From Heliocidaris tuberculata (Eukaryota; Echinodermata; Echinoidea; Camarodonta; Echinometridae): DNA of 64,000 nucleotides. The notes beneath the pieces were generated by a model. That model was not told where the DNA came from. It saw only the letters and a program-made list of their open reading frames with translations, and did no database searches. Positions 1-12,155 of this stretch are shown one piece after another (within the stretch, counting starts at the first letter, position 1; every line of letters begins with the position of its first letter). The translations under genes and the position numbers were made by a program. The stretch is taken from assembly GCA_025618425.1 (NCBI GenBank), contig CM046839.1:174135-238134 (forward strand). Direction: 5' to 3'.

Positions 1-2400
1 TGCATCTGCATTTGTCTGTGAATTAATTATTTTTGCATTTTTACTCTTATAGTATGCATTTTCTCTTCATATTTATTTAATTATGAATAATCATTTTTAT
101 GCAATATGATTACTCTCCAACGATGCATAGTGATTATTGTAAATAAAATCTCAAAATATCACATAATCTGCCTGCAGTAAAGCTGATGCAGCCATGTATC
201 CTCACAGGCAGTTAAATCCATATCGAGGGCAGGCGACGATAAAATAGCTGTGTGGTTAACCATGGACTACAAGAGAGAGGTCCATGGTTAACAAAGACCT
301 GCATAGAATTATCAGTGCAGCTCAGACAAGGGTGATATCGGCTTTGAAGCTATGTTGTCTCTTCCTGTCAACAACTTTTTATCCAGGCAATGAATATTGC
401 CACTTCATTGCAAATTAAGTCAAGTTACACAGATCGCTGTTTGTATTCACTGTATAGGAATTCACTTTGTACATAATGCTCTGAAGATCACATTTCTCAA
501 CAAAAGAGTCTTCTGTGATATTCTAGAAAGATAGCCCTTTACTTCAGGTAGTGTCTCATTATGCTGAAAGGCATCGTGAATCCCAGCATCAAATTAGATG
601 TGATTGGACAGATTTTTTATAATCAAGTATGTATCACTATGATCAAGTATCTATTGCTATCATTCCATGAACTATCTCTTGACAAGATCATCTTCTTTAA
701 AAGGCTGGTCACATATCAGCAATTTGATAATGATAACAATTAAATCTTTCTATGTATTGATCAGAGAAAATCGGTGCTGGAGGCTCATTCCCATAAATCT
801 GTGAGCACCATACATTTTCTGTATAGACCTTTTTTATCTTTATCGTTATCAAACTTTTGATTTGTGTGTATCCCTTTTAAAGTATAATCCATATTCAAGC
901 ATGAAATATTTAATCTTTATGAAACAAAAACAGGGTCAGGCATTCCTATCTGTTCAACATTCAGATGATACCTAGAGGGATGTTTTAAGTCTCTTTGCTT
1001 TGTACAGACCCAGCCTAAATGTTGTTATTATTCATATTTCCAATCTCTCTTTCTTTGACTTCATTCTCTCTTTCATGTGATGTTGTCATTCAACAGACTT
1101 CATTATGATTTCATGTGTAAATAATTGTACCTATGGTTCGGAGAGTTAATGTGCTAAAAATGTCCTCTCACTGAATATGATATTCAAATGATTCTTGTGA
1201 TGAGAATATTATATAAGAACAGTGTCAAGTTCTTGTCAAGATCTTAAATCTGTGTGTCTGATCAAATCTACCGCTGTCATTCTTTTCACTGTAAATGTGA
1301 ATATGAGCTTCTGTATTTGTTATAGAGTGTGAACTTCATGGACATTTTAATATTTGTAGATGACAGTGTGAGTTTCATGCAGCATCTGTTTGTATGCTTC
1401 TTCAGAAATGAGTCATGCAAAATGTGATTATTGTGGCCAAAATTCTACTCCTTGTGAATATATCATCTTAATCTTGTAACAGGTATATTCATAGATTGAT
1501 ATAGTCATTGTGTCTTAGCATCATGAATATAGCATCTATATAGATTTTATGGCAGATCGTATTAGATACAATTTAACTCTATCTTCATTCTATTTTCATT
1601 ATTATCTTTTAGAGCAAAAAAATTCTCTATTTCTTTCTACAGTTTTAAAGATCAAATATATAAGATGTCTGCTTTCATTTTATATTTTTCAAGAATATTG
1701 ATTATATTGTTGTTTTGTTTAGGATGAGTGCTGTTAATGTGCTCTTTCTGTGTATATATTTGCTCAATTATTTTTTGTTGTGGGTATGGTGCTTACGAAT
1801 TGTTTTTATACACCTGTAACACAATTTTTAAAAGAGAAATCAAAGTTGTTTGTTTGCGTGTGTGTTTGCTAAATTCGCTGTAGCAGAATTCATGTGCCTC
1901 TTGTGTCTTAATGAAAAAAGACAGAATGAGTTATGTTTATTATGTATTGAAGAAGAAAAAAGCAAATATTCAATAATTGTTTTGCTTAGATAGATGTGCA
2001 CAATGTAGACTCCATTGACTCTCCTTTATGTCACTGTACAATTGCAATTGTAGTAGAATTAGTTATTACTTCTGAAATGTAGAAAAGTCTGCATACTGTG
2101 TTTCCCATATTAAAGTACTCTTGAAGTTGGTGAAATGTGTTCCACTGCATATATTATATCTTCAGCTGTTGGTATAGTAATGTCATTGGAAAAATGATTA
2201 AAGTTTGTACATATATTGTGTCATCAGCAGAGTTGTATCACAGGGTCATTTATTGTGTTTATTTTCCATTTTCTCATGTAGCATGTGTGCCTTTATGATA
2301 AGCAGTTTATGTTGTGATGAATATTCATGAAGAGGTTGAAGTTGATTGCAGGTACAGAGTGGGGCTGGTCGAGTGGAAATTCTAGACTGTACATGCCTTG
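1..2400. other. Gene-free AT-rich stretch, possibly UTR or intron
   Basis: I see no credible coding region here; the only ORF is 60 codons (561-743) with no recognisable content. The stretch is AT-rich, almost free of microsatellites, and holds many TGTAAAT and TTTTTAT words, as long 3' untranslated regions often do. ATTAAA-type words occur near 2110 and 2197 and an AATAAA near 2436. Reading it as the 3' UTR of a gene to the left is only an inference. Confidence 0.3.
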
Positions 2401-2518
2401 AATGAGTGACTTTGTGTTGCAAGGCTGGATTAACAAAATAAAGGAGGTAAAGATGATGAGGATGAGGATGATTCTGCATTATGATGATGAGGGGGGTGAT
2501 GATGGTGGTGATGGTGTA

Positions 2519-2700
2519 GTTTGCAGGCACAAACCCTGGTCAGTCGTACAAGAGAGTCTGCGCTGTAAGACTACCATAGGCCATGTACTGTAGCTGCTCC
2601 TGACCTATATTGACACGACCAGTAGGTAGCTGGATTAGGCTCCTCTCAAGACACAATGATTTTCTGATAAAATGTCAAATTAGGGTCTGTGCTTGCAGAC
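2519..2700. mobile_element. Non-autonomous DNA transposon (MITE) flanked by TA
   Basis: The terminal inverted repeats are GTTTGCAGGCACAAACCCT on the left (2519-2537) and, reverse-complemented, GTCTGCAAGCACAGACCCT on the right (2682-2700), 16 of 19 bases identical. TA lies just outside both ends (2517-2518 and 2701-2702), as for Tc1/mariner-like insertion. The element has no coding capacity. A longer relative lies in opposite orientation at 38,821-39,139. Confidence 0.75.
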
Positions 2701-2756
2701 TAGTGATGGTGGGTGGTGGTGGTGATGATGCTGCTGCTAATGAAGATGATGATAGG

Positions 2757-3290
2757 GAGAGGATAGTCATGGTGATGATGATGATGATGATGAAGAAGAA
2801 GGGGAGGAGGATAGTCATGATGATGATGATGATGATGAAGAAGGGGAGGAGGAGGATAGTGATGGTGATGATGATGAAGAAGGGGAGGAGGATAGTCATG
2901 GTGATGATGATGATGATGATGAAGGGGAGGAGGAGGATAGTGATGATGGTGATGATGAAGAAGAAGGGGAGGAGGATAGTCATGGTGATGATGATGAAGA
3001 AGAAGGGGAGGAGGATAGTCATGGTGATGATGATGATGATGATGAAGGGGAGGAGGAGGATAGTGATGGTGGTGATGATGAGGGAGGAGGATAGTCATGT
3101 TGATGATGATGAAGGGGAGGAGGAGGATAGTGACGATGGTGATGATGATGATGATGAGGGAGGAGGAGGATAGTCATGGTGATGATGATGATGATGATGA
3201 TGATGAAGGGAGGAGGAGAATAGTGATGGTGGTGATGGTATTTATGATGAGGGGGATTGTAATAGTGATTATGATGATGTGATTGACTGG
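2757..3290. repeat. GAT/GAG-rich compound minisatellite
   Basis: Runs of GATGAT alternate with GAAGAAGGGGAGGAGGAGGATAGT-like blocks of about 35-55 bases, repeated roughly a dozen times. Strong purine bias and three-base periodicity leave several frames open on both strands (Met/Asp or His/Pro runs). These are artefacts of the repeat, not genes. A weaker GAT tract continues at 3,340-3,480. Confidence 0.9.
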
Positions 3291-3299
3291 TGTGTATAG

Positions 3300-4330
3300 T
3301 TTGAGATGGCACTAGCAGCAGTGCTGGTGGCTGTGAAATATTGAAAGAAATGATAATGATGAATATGATGATGGTGATGGTAATGTTGATTGTGTTGATT
3401 ATGATGATGATGGTGATGATGACGACGAAGATGAAGAGGAAGAAGAGGATTGTTGTGATGATGATGATGATGATGATGGTATTGACTGCTATGTATGGTT
3501 AAAAATGTGTTCGTTACACGTACACTCTATCAGTGAATGTACTCGCTGTCAAGGACAGAGAAGGGCACGTGTAGAAGAGATATACAATCTTGATGCCCCT
3601 GCATCCCGACGCGAACACGCCCAAGTTTTGGCTTCTCACAAGAGGGCGACATCTAATACCATAGGATATCAACATTTAGTGGATTTCATGCCCAAATATG
3701 TTTCAGATTTTGATTATGTTTATGGATCCCCCTCCTATCTCAAGCCACTGGATTTTAATGGTATTGGATCCGCCACAATTTTCATTTATATATCAACTCA
3801 TGTGATTTATATGCAAAAAATAAATCGAATGGAAACTTAAGAAACTTCGGCGTTATCGTGAAATATGTCACCCCCTTATTCACTCCGCACATTATCGCTT
3901 TATTGCGTGCAACGCTATGGTGACATCATTCCACCTCAGTAGACATACAAAACACTTTAAATTCAAATTATTTGATATCAGTGTGTAAAATGATTAGCAA
4001 AGAAGTGATGTTTAAAATTTCAAGAAGTAAGATTATACAAAACATGAAATTTAAGGCTAAAAAAGGTACGGTACGTAGCGTGGACTTCAACTCTTGAAAC
4101 ATAAGTCACCGCGCAGTGCCGAGATCGCCCTAGTTAGCCAGACCCCGTGCGTACACACTGAATGAGCATGATGAGAGGATACTTATTCCACGATTACGCC
4201 TTTCATTCGTAGGATATTCAGAGCTATAGTGACTATTACCCTATGCAAACATTTCAAAGACTTTTTCTTGGCATATGACGTGTTCAAATGAAAGTGAATG
4301 TGGTTGAATCTATTACTGTACATGTATCTT
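3300..4330. other. Gene-free stretch with one unsupported ORF
   Basis: After the GAT tract the DNA is mostly unique. An ORF at 3505-3840 (+, 111 codons) has no family signature I recognise, and its tail reads through a segment ending in GGATCCGCCAC, which resembles the hAT MITE termini of this window. A CAA/CA microsatellite follows at 4339-4380. Confidence 0.4.
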
Positions 4331-4485
4331 GAATGAAAAAACAACAACAACAACAAACAAACACACACACACACACACATTGGTATGCCTCAAACCAAAT
4401 CATCATTTCTTGGGTTAAAAGAGAGCTTCTTTTGATCCTCAGTTACTTTCTACGTCTACAGGAATGAAGATAATGAAGAGTGACA

Positions 4486-4622
4486 CAGTGGCAGATCCAG
4501 GATTTCTTGAGGGAGGTGGCTCAATATTCAAAAAAAAAAAATTCTGACAAGCAAAAAAAAAAAAAAAAAAAAGGTCCTCAGCATTTTAGGGCCCCCGGCC
4601 CCCCCCCCTGGATCCGCCACTG
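4486..4622. mobile_element. hAT-type MITE with 8-bp target duplication
   Basis: The termini are CAGTGGCAGATCCAGG on the left and CCTGGATCCGCCACTG on the right, a near-perfect inverted repeat beginning CAGTG as is usual for hAT elements. The flanks are an exact 8-bp duplication, GAGTGACA, at 4478-4485 and 4623-4630. The interior is poly-A and poly-C rich and non-coding. It abuts the LINE remnant on its right. Confidence 0.9.
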
Positions 4623-4630
4623 GAGTGACA

Positions 4631-5088
4631 AACCATATTTACATTATGGACTCCTGGTGTGGGGCAATACACACCAAACTTGGTTAAACAGAATCTTATT
4701 ATTACAAAAGAAAGCTCTTCGTATCAGTTGCCTTTCTCATATTCACTCCCATATACGGATCCTCTTTTCTTTGAAAATAAAATATTGAAAATTAAAGATC
4801 TTTATCTCTTTCAGTTAGGCCAGTTTATGTATTCTTATAACAACGGCATGCTTCCTACCGTTTTGATATGTTCATCCCAAAATAAATCCTCTCATAAGTA
4901 CCCAACCGGCGTTGTAATGACTTTTATCTACCTCTGGTGAGAACCCTTTTGTAGCTCAAAACACGTTTATTTATACAGCCCCCAGATTTTGGAACCCTCT
5001 TCATAATGACATTCAACTTGCCCCCTCACTTAATTCATTTAGGAGGAAATTAAAATTGTTTCTTATACTTCCTTACAATACAAATTAA
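4631..5088 (+). pseudogene. Non-LTR retrotransposon ORF2 C-terminal remnant
   Basis: Three frames together read as the tail of a LINE reverse-transcriptase ORF of CR1/Jockey style. First comes HYGLLVWGNT followed by LNRILLLQKKALR. A frame change leads to DPLFFENKILKIKDLYLFQL, then another to APRFWNPLHNDIQLAPSLNS and FRRKLKLFL, ending at a TAA at 5086-5088. The motifs (VWGNT, LQKKALR, PLFF, FWNxL, SLNSFRRKLK) and their order are typical of these elements. At least two frameshifts and loss of the catalytic domain show it is dead. The clade is uncertain. Confidence 0.75.
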
Positions 5089-5214
5089 TATTAATGTATT
5101 GTCAAATCATGTCTTGCCTTCTTTAATGCATTTATCCTTCCCGTCACGTCTTTCTTTACGCTCTATATACTTACTATAATTATGGTCACTACCCCTGTAG
5201 TATGCACATCGTGT

Positions 5215-5450
5215 GCTCTCCCCCCCCCCCCCCTCTCTCCCCCCCCCTCCCCCCCCCCCCCTCTCTCTCTCTCTCCTTTCTTCTCCTGTCCACTTCTCTC
5301 CTTTTCTTTACTCTTCACATATGCAGCAACATTTTTTATCCTTGTATTTCTCTATTCCCTTGCTTTATTTTCTGTTGTCTTATAATTTTTAAAAATCAGT
5401 CTCTCTCTCTCTCTCTCTCATTCCCATTCTCACTCTTTCTCTTTCTTTCT

Positions 5451-5493
<43 letters not shown>

Positions 5494-5495
5494 TT
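5215..5495. repeat. Poly-C, CT and CA microsatellite cluster
   Basis: C runs interrupted by CT (5219-5272), then CT (5399-5420) and CT/CA (5440-5492). The ORFs across this region (Pro/Ser/Leu-rich) are repeat translations. Confidence 0.9.
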
Positions 5496-5647
5496 TCTTT
5501 CTTGCTTGCTTGATCGTGATAAAACCCCTCAAGAATGATGACACTGCGATATAAGTAGCTACAGCAACATCAGTTATAAAAGCTCAACAAAAGCCGATGT
5601 GGAGCTATGAAGAGACGTCATTATACTCTGTCTGAAAAAAAAAAATG

Positions 5648-5780
5648 AATTTTCACTCTATTTTTTACTCCCCTGGGAAGTCACGTCAGTGATCACTTGT
5701 TTAGGAGTGAATATCGAGTCCTCTCTAGAAAGAAGAGTGAATTTTCACTCCCCCGTGGAGTGACGTTAGTGATCGCTCGA
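5648..5780. repeat. Dispersed repeat with paired TGACGT(C/T)A/AGTGATCACT boxes
   Basis: Two imperfect copies of a box reading TTTACTCCCCTGGGAAGTCA then CGTCAGTGATCACT lie at about 5663-5697 and 5743-5777, separated by a GAATATCGAGTCCTCTCTAG spacer. The same two-box arrangement occurs in reverse orientation at 32,830-32,992, so this is an interspersed family rather than unique DNA. No ORF. The class is unknown. Confidence 0.65.
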
Positions 5781-5799
5781 CTTTTTTTTTTTTTTCGTT

Positions 5800-6320
5800 T
5801 TGTTTTGTTTGTAAGAGAGAAAGTACATCTTGAACCTATTCCATGTATATAGCTGATCATAGTGGCGCCTCTGCAACGTTCAAAAATAATTCCTCTAATA
5901 ATCACTTATCGGATAATATTAAAATATCAGTTGTACTTTGGGGATCCTTTATGAGGTGATTAATGAGGAAATGGAAAACATTTTTGGTTTGTTTCATTTT
6001 TTTTTGTGCAAACAGTAAGTTTGTTGTACTATAGAACTTGATTTCAGACATTTCATTGCTTCAGACTGCTTGTAATGATGTTAACTAACTGTTGTTAAAT
6101 TTATGTCATTGAACAAGCTTAGTTTGGTAGTTTGGCTGAGTAAACAGGTAAAAGAACATTCTAAGTTCGAAAGACGCCACCTTGAGCTCTCAAATCATGT
6201 GATGGGCGTGTCTGCCAGACTTCAAAAAAGAAGAAATAAATAACAGAGCACATAAAATTTGCTCATGTTCAAAGTCATGTTAACATCAATGGATCCTGCC
6301 GTTTTCATTTGGCACTTGTG
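5800..6320. other. Gene-free stretch upstream of the candidate small gene
   Basis: Largely unique AT-rich DNA with a poly-T run near 5782-5796. No ORF or repeat is visible. It would be the proximal upstream region of the promoter proposed at 6324. Confidence 0.3.
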
Positions 6321-6323
6321 ATG

Positions 6324-6330
6324 TATAAAT
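6324..6330 (+). promoter_or_regulatory. Candidate TATA box
   Basis: TATAAAT lies about 20-30 bases before initiator-like words (TCACTCC at 6342-6348; ATCACC at 6351). The following 120 bases end in ATG joined to a consensus splice donor (GTAAGT at 6476), which makes a core promoter more credible than an isolated TATA word. No CCAAT or GC box is evident nearby. Confidence 0.4.
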
Positions 6331-6472
6331 ACTGGATCAGATCACTCCAAATCACCGCTTTGAACATCATCCAAATACCATGAATACTGGTTCGCAGACG
6401 ATCGATCGCTTTAGCAGCAATCGTTCAGGCAATTTTATTGGCAGATGTATCTTAACTGAACGACGATAAATC

Positions 6473-7797
6473 ATGGTAAGTGTTTTTAAAGATTACTCAT
6501 GTTTTTAGGAATAAAGCACAGAGAATATTATGTAGTTAAGAATGCATTTTTGTTGAATAAAGTTACAAAATAAGAAGAAAGGAAGAAAGGTCATCGTTTG
6601 GATGAAAAAAGGACTGAGGTTATCTTGAAGGACGGAGCGACGATCAAAAAAAAAATCTCTTTTCATATTATATTTACATTACCATCTCTTTCGAATGAAG
6701 AAGAATCGAATGACGAATTTTTATTTAAAATGAGAAACGTTATAATTTTCATCGCTAATCTGAAACAATTTATTCGAAGACTTCAAGCTTGGGCAAACTG
6801 TATGCGGTTAATATTCATACGTATACAGGAATAAAATAGATTAAGATCCGATTTTTTTTTTTTTTTTTTTTTTTGAAGCAGTGCATGCACATGGCTCGTT
6901 TAATCTACAATTAATATACATGTAGCTTGTATTGTAAGCTGTATTACATTCATTACACAAGGCCATTGTATATCACTTACAAATCAAATTCAGCAGTTTG
7001 TAACTTTCATCTTCCAACAAAAATAGTGTAAGAAATATCATTGATGAAGAAATAGACATATTTTTTAAAATAAAAAAGTGAAATCATTTATTGCTTGGCG
7101 GCAAGGCTCCTAGCTCAGACTCAGAGGCGAATCTCTTCCTTCTCTCCCTCTGTGTGTGTGTGCGTGTGTGTGCGTGTGCGTGTGTGTGTGTGTGGTTTTA
7201 ATACGACATTTCACTTCAATCCTTCCGAGGATGGGAGGGGGCGGACCCCCTCCCTAAATCCATGTTATAGCTAAGTGTAATTTAATGTTGTGACCGTGTT
7301 ATAGTTGATTTCAATTGATTGAATGATAAAAGGTGGGTGACTCCTTCTTCCGAAAAACTGTTCGAGCTTTATAACTACAATTTCGACACTTCCTTAAATA
7401 AGTGTGCTGTAAAATGAAATTTAGTTTACTGTTACCAAGGAACATTCATATAACTAATAAGTTACAGTCTAAGATTTTAGCCCAATTCTTTTCTCTGCAT
7501 TTCATTTGCTTGAAACATGTAGCAAACGTGTTGTACCTGGCGTATGACAAGGAGATTTCGAGTTATTCACTCAGTGGTCAGTCTTTACTCAACTCCTGAC
7601 ATTAGATACGATCGTCAAATACATTGTCACCGCTTACGGTTTCGTCTTCGATGGGCGTGGTTATGGAATCTACGACACTGAAAAAAGAAAGCAAACCGAA
7701 GGGTCCTCTTCTATACATTGATAACGTTGATGAACTCCATCTCGATATTGACGCTGTGTTAATAGCTGAAAGCAAGGACGGAGCATTGGGCAAGTGA
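6473..7797 (+). CDS. Candidate two-exon small protein gene (about 64 aa)
   Basis: Proposed join: ATG at 6473-6475, intron 6476-7605, exon 7606-7797. Seen directly: ATG is followed at once by GTAAGT, a perfect donor. At 7605 the sequence CTTTACTCAACTCCTGACAT then TAG makes a fair acceptor with a pyrimidine tract. From 7606 a phase-0 frame runs 63 codons to TGA at 7795; the in-frame TAG that closes it upstream is the acceptor AG itself. The ATG has A at -3. The predicted peptide is hydrophilic, with ESKPKGPLLYIDNVDELHLD followed by IDAVLIAESKDGALGK at the C-terminus; there is no signal peptide, membrane segment or known domain. A short upstream ORF (6380-6469, 29 codons) ends just before the ATG. 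AATAAA at 8016-8021 could be the poly(A) signal. Further exons inside the 1.1-kb intron cannot be excluded. I recognise no family; the model is inference from splice and phase agreement. Confidence 0.4.
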
Positions 7798-8020
7798 ATT
7801 ATGAAATTGCGACAGCATATAGTGCATATACGGAAGACTCAGCAATGCTAATGGCAATCTTAATGTGGCCTAAAAAATTACCTAATGGCCTACCAACATC
7901 AGTAATAATATAGAGGAGGAGACACAAAGATAAAGAGAAGTATTTGAGGAAAACCAATTCAATTAAAAGCTACAAATTGAATTACTTTTCCTTCTATCTT
8001 TGAGCGGTTTATCATAATAA

Positions 8021-8580
<560 letters not shown>

Positions 8581-9012
8581 TGTTACCTTCAATCACAAAA
8601 TTATTCTTCTGATTCATTCTCAAGAGGAAGAGAAGATGAAAGCATGAGATGAATGTGCAGTGGAGTATCTTGAAAGTGATAAACTGTAAGGTGTAACCAT
8701 GGTAACGGAATACTGGCAAGCCCAAGGTACATGTATTTGGTCATTCTGTGCCCCCATATGTTACCACGTATATTGGAATAAAACGCAAAATTAGCATCGA
8801 GGATATCATTTTCCTTAATATTTTGTCTGATGTCAGCTATAGTTCGGCTATCAACTTAATACTATCTTTGATGTGGTCGGTAACGTTATGGGTGAAAAAC
8901 AACATTCTTTAACTTGCAAATTTTGGTTGGTATCATTGCCGTTGAAGTTGATGAATGATGAAATAGTGTATTCAATGCCGCCCTCACATGTCTTTCAATA
9001 TCTTGCCTCTTT
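8581..9012. other. Gene-free stretch
   Basis: No supported gene or repeat. A 76-codon minus ORF partly overlaps the preceding repeat and looks random. Confidence 0.3.
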
Positions 9013-9592
9013 AAAGCCCATCGCACTCGATACGATCGATTTCTATCTGATCCTGGATATAAATCCCGATGTCATTAAATATGGGCATTTTAACAAATAA
9101 AATCTACCTGATTTAGGCTCTGAAAAATAATATGAATACTAAACATAGGATTTCGGTGCGCTGTCGGCCTTGTACCTGGAATAAGGGCCAAATCAATTTC
9201 AAAATCATAGACAAGCGTAGGACTGCTCCATGGGCGAAAATCCGGGGGGACAGGGGGCATGTCCCCCCCCCCCCCCCCACCTTTTTGAATAACCTTCTTT
9301 TTTTATGGTGCTTGTCAGAGTATTTTGGAGGAAAACTAAGAGCCCCAAAAATGCGATAACCTTTGGATTTGCGCCACTGGACTGCTCTGACGTCACTACG
9401 ACTCGGAGACGATTTGGCCTTTCCTCCGAGTATAAAGCTCGCAATAGGCCGTATTTTCGATTTTAATATCTATATGACTATTCAGGACCTCTATAAAAAA
9501 TATCTGTTGTGTTTAAATGTTCGTATCCAATGCTATTACATTTTCTTCCGAAATCGGATCGCAGACCGATCGTATAGTGTGCAGTGGGCTTA
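9013..9592 (+). mobile_element. DNA transposon copy A with AAAGCCCATCGCAC termini
   Basis: The left end is AAAGCCCATCGCACTCGATA then CGATCG. The right end reverse-complements to TTAAGCCCACTGCACACTAT then ACGATCG, giving clear inverted repeats. Internal segments match copy B (13,562-13,901, opposite strand), for example AACAAATAAAATCTACCTGA and GACTATTCAGGACCT. A hAT MITE (9229-9379) is inserted in it. It has no transposase ORF, so it is non-autonomous; the superfamily is unclear because the target duplication is ambiguous. Confidence 0.7.
9229..9379. mobile_element. hAT-type MITE nested in copy A
   Basis: It begins CATGGGCGAAAATCC and ends GGATTTGCGCCACTG, flanked by an exact 8-bp duplication GACTGCTC (9221-9228 and 9380-9387). 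The related copy B carries the uninterrupted site (on its minus strand, TAGGACTGCTCCGACATAAC, near 13,700-13,722). The insertion boundaries are therefore confirmed by an empty site inside the window. The interior contains poly-C. Confidence 0.92.
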
Positions 9593-10247
9593 AGAATATC
9601 TAAAACTGCTGTACAATAATTAACTTGTGATGATAAATGAAATTTTTCATTATTCGTGATGATTTCCTTTGTTTATAATGAAGATATTTATGATGAAAGA
9701 AAAACTATCATCAAAGACGCAAGCATGAGTAATCTGTGTTAAATATTAACTATTTACATGTTAAAAATATTGTTACTTTGTGAGTTTCTATGATTTGATA
9801 TTGTAAGATGCACCATATGAATTTAGTAGGTCTTCGGGTAATTTAAACCGTATAGATGAGGGTAAACAAAAGATGAATTTATAGTTGCTTTGCGAAGGAA
9901 CAAAAACGTATTTCTCTCTCTGTATTCACATTCATTCCTGTATTAGAAATATTGTAGAAGGAGTCTTGACCATAAAGCTAAGTCAAAGAATCTCTCATGG
10001 TCTTGACTCGAAAAATAATTTGTATTATGTACGGAAATGAGAGCAGAAAGAATGAGATTGATTCATCACTCAGTAAACTGAATTTTCCGAGACCTTCCAC
10101 TTTGCCTCGCATGTCTCTTCACTCTACCTCTCTCCGGGACAGTAGTGGTTCCAGCTATTGAGAGTGCATTGGTTTATGGGGCGGGGGGGGGGGGGGGTGC
10201 ACTGGACTTGGTAGATGATGAAATGTAAGAGATCCCAGCGGACGAGT
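9593..10247. other. Gene-free stretch with poly-G tract
   Basis: AT-rich unique-looking DNA; a run of about 18 G residues near 10,180-10,198 is the only marked structure. Confidence 0.3.
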
Positions 10248-10352
10248 GAGGGGAGGGGAGGCCAGTAGGAGGGGAGGGGAGGCCAGTAGGAGGGGAGGGG
10301 AGGCCAGTAGGAGGGGAGGGGAGGCCAGTAGGAGGGGAGGGGAGGCCAGTAG
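10248..10352. repeat. 21-bp minisatellite, five exact copies
   Basis: The unit GAGGGGAGGGGAGGCCAGTA+G repeats five times without change. Each unit has three or more G-runs, so the G-rich strand could form quadruplexes. Both strands are open (GGEASRR or PSYWPPL repeats), which is an artefact. Confidence 0.95.
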
Positions 10353-10469
10353 GAGGGGTTGTAGGTTTTTTTCACATTTTCTCCCCCTCTTCCTTTCCTT
10401 CTCCCTCCTTCTTTCTCAATTTCTTAATTTCGTTGTTCTCCATTCGATTGGGGTAAGTGCCCCCCCTTC

Positions 10470-10512
10470 CCCACCGTAGCTACGCCACTGCTTCAGCTAC
10501 GCCACTGCTTCA
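10470..10512. mobile_element. Duplicated hAT-like right terminus
   Basis: GTAGCTACGCCACTG is followed by CTTCA and a second AGCTACGCCACTG CTTCA. This resembles the CAGTGGCG-type termini seen elsewhere. I could not find a convincing left end, so only the terminus is called. Confidence 0.4.
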
Positions 10513-11660
10513 CGATGGACAAAATAAAAATGGAAGAGTAAAAACTGAAGAGTATGAAGAAGGAGAAACTATAAGATGCTGAGGATAGAACCTTGACAAT
10601 GCGCCCTAATTTCCGCTGCTTGAGTGCAGGAGTGGAAGAGGCCCGTCATATCAAGTATATCTCATTATTGCCCTATTCACAAATAGATCCTATTTCACCC
10701 AATAAACACGCCCCATCAGTTTCCATTGAATGTTGCAAAATAATCACATAACAAGAGACCATAAGTGACGTTCCTTGATGCAATGGTAATGGAAAAATAT
10801 GGCCAAGGTCGAAACCCTAGTTACATCAGTCTATGAACAATAAAGCATTCAAAAATATAACATTGAATAGCATGAGCTAAAATGTAGCTCTATTCTTTTA
10901 AAGGCCACAGGATCTACTCCAACCAGCGAAAAGAATGGGGTCCACAGCAATAAAAAATTGCCAGGAGTTGTTTTGAAATGCAAAGCAAATAAAGAAATAG
11001 ACAAACAAAGCCCATATTCTAATTTGAAAACAAAGCTTGAACATTACTGATTTGAATCTGAACGCTTGCGAAACCCATACCCCACTTAATCTAGCTTCCA
11101 TCCAGCTTTTCTTTTGAATGGCATCTTTCTATACAATACTTACTTTCAGGGGCACCGCCAGAGTATTTTTTTAGGGGAACAGAGGTTTGAAACACTGCTG
11201 AAAACCAAAAACAAAAGGTTCTCACATATTTTTATGAAGGGTTATTGTGTCGAAAATGACACAAACAAAAAAGATTGTCATTTTTAAAAGGTATTCTAAT
11301 AGTAATTGGGACAACCGCAATCAGCCCGTGCCTCCTGTCACGCAGCCCCAACTTATATTTTATTACACCCCCTCCCCCCCCCCCCCCCAGCAGATTGAGG
11401 TAATGATTAATATAAAATGTAAACACTATCTAATTTGCATGTACAGTGGAAACAGCACGGTTGCTCTAATTGAATGAAGCGTGAGGCTTGATCAAATCGA
11501 TTCATGGCGTATCGTATAATATCAAATTAGGTTGACAATTTGTCACTGTTTTGAAGTTTTAATAATATGAATTGCTTTCAGGGATATCAAATTAATGCCA
11601 TGATTACAAAGTGTTGCTTTTCAATTGGAGAGCTTCAAGGTTGATAGGAACGTGTGAACT
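10513..11660. other. Gene-free stretch
   Basis: Unique-looking DNA with no supported ORF. GGGGCACCGCCAGAGTATTT near 11,150 and a poly-C run near 11,371-11,388 suggest a decayed hAT-like insertion. ORFs of 64-76 codons here show no family signature. Confidence 0.3.
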
Positions 11661-11846
11661 GTATCATTGATCAGTTGATGGAAGAGTGAATAATGGAGGC
11701 GGATAGCGGTGAATTGTGAATGGGAGATGTATAAAATACAAATACAATGTTACCATCATAACCATGTAATAAGGAAGATGAGAGTTAAGCCCACCGCACA
11801 GTATACTATCGTGTATACTATCGTGTATAGTGTATATATGTATATA

Positions 11847-11909
<63 letters not shown>

Positions 11910-12088
11910 CAATATATAACTATTTCAATTATTTGTATGATACCTTATCATTTATTGTTCTCCTGAAGAAGACGCCAGGGAGCGCCGAAAATTTGAGTAG
12001 AAAAAAATAAAATTGGCCACAATGCATTACAAACGCTTTTAGCAGTTTTCTTTCAATTTGTTTGAGCCGATACGTGAAACCTTAACAT

Positions 12089-12151
<63 letters not shown>

Positions 12152-12155
12152 ATGT
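11847..12155. repeat. Two TA microsatellites
   Basis: TG/TA then TA repeats at 11,836-11,907 and TA repeats at 12,094-12,150 flank about 180 bases of unique sequence. Confidence 0.9.

Noticed and set aside
2610..3312. ORFs up to 187 codons on both strands (Met/Asp/Lys/Arg or His/Pro/Ile runs)
   Set aside because: Translations of the GAT/GAG minisatellite; several frames are open at once and composition is pure repeat.
3505..3840. 111-codon plus ORF
   Set aside because: No family signature, and its 3' part reads through a probable MITE end.
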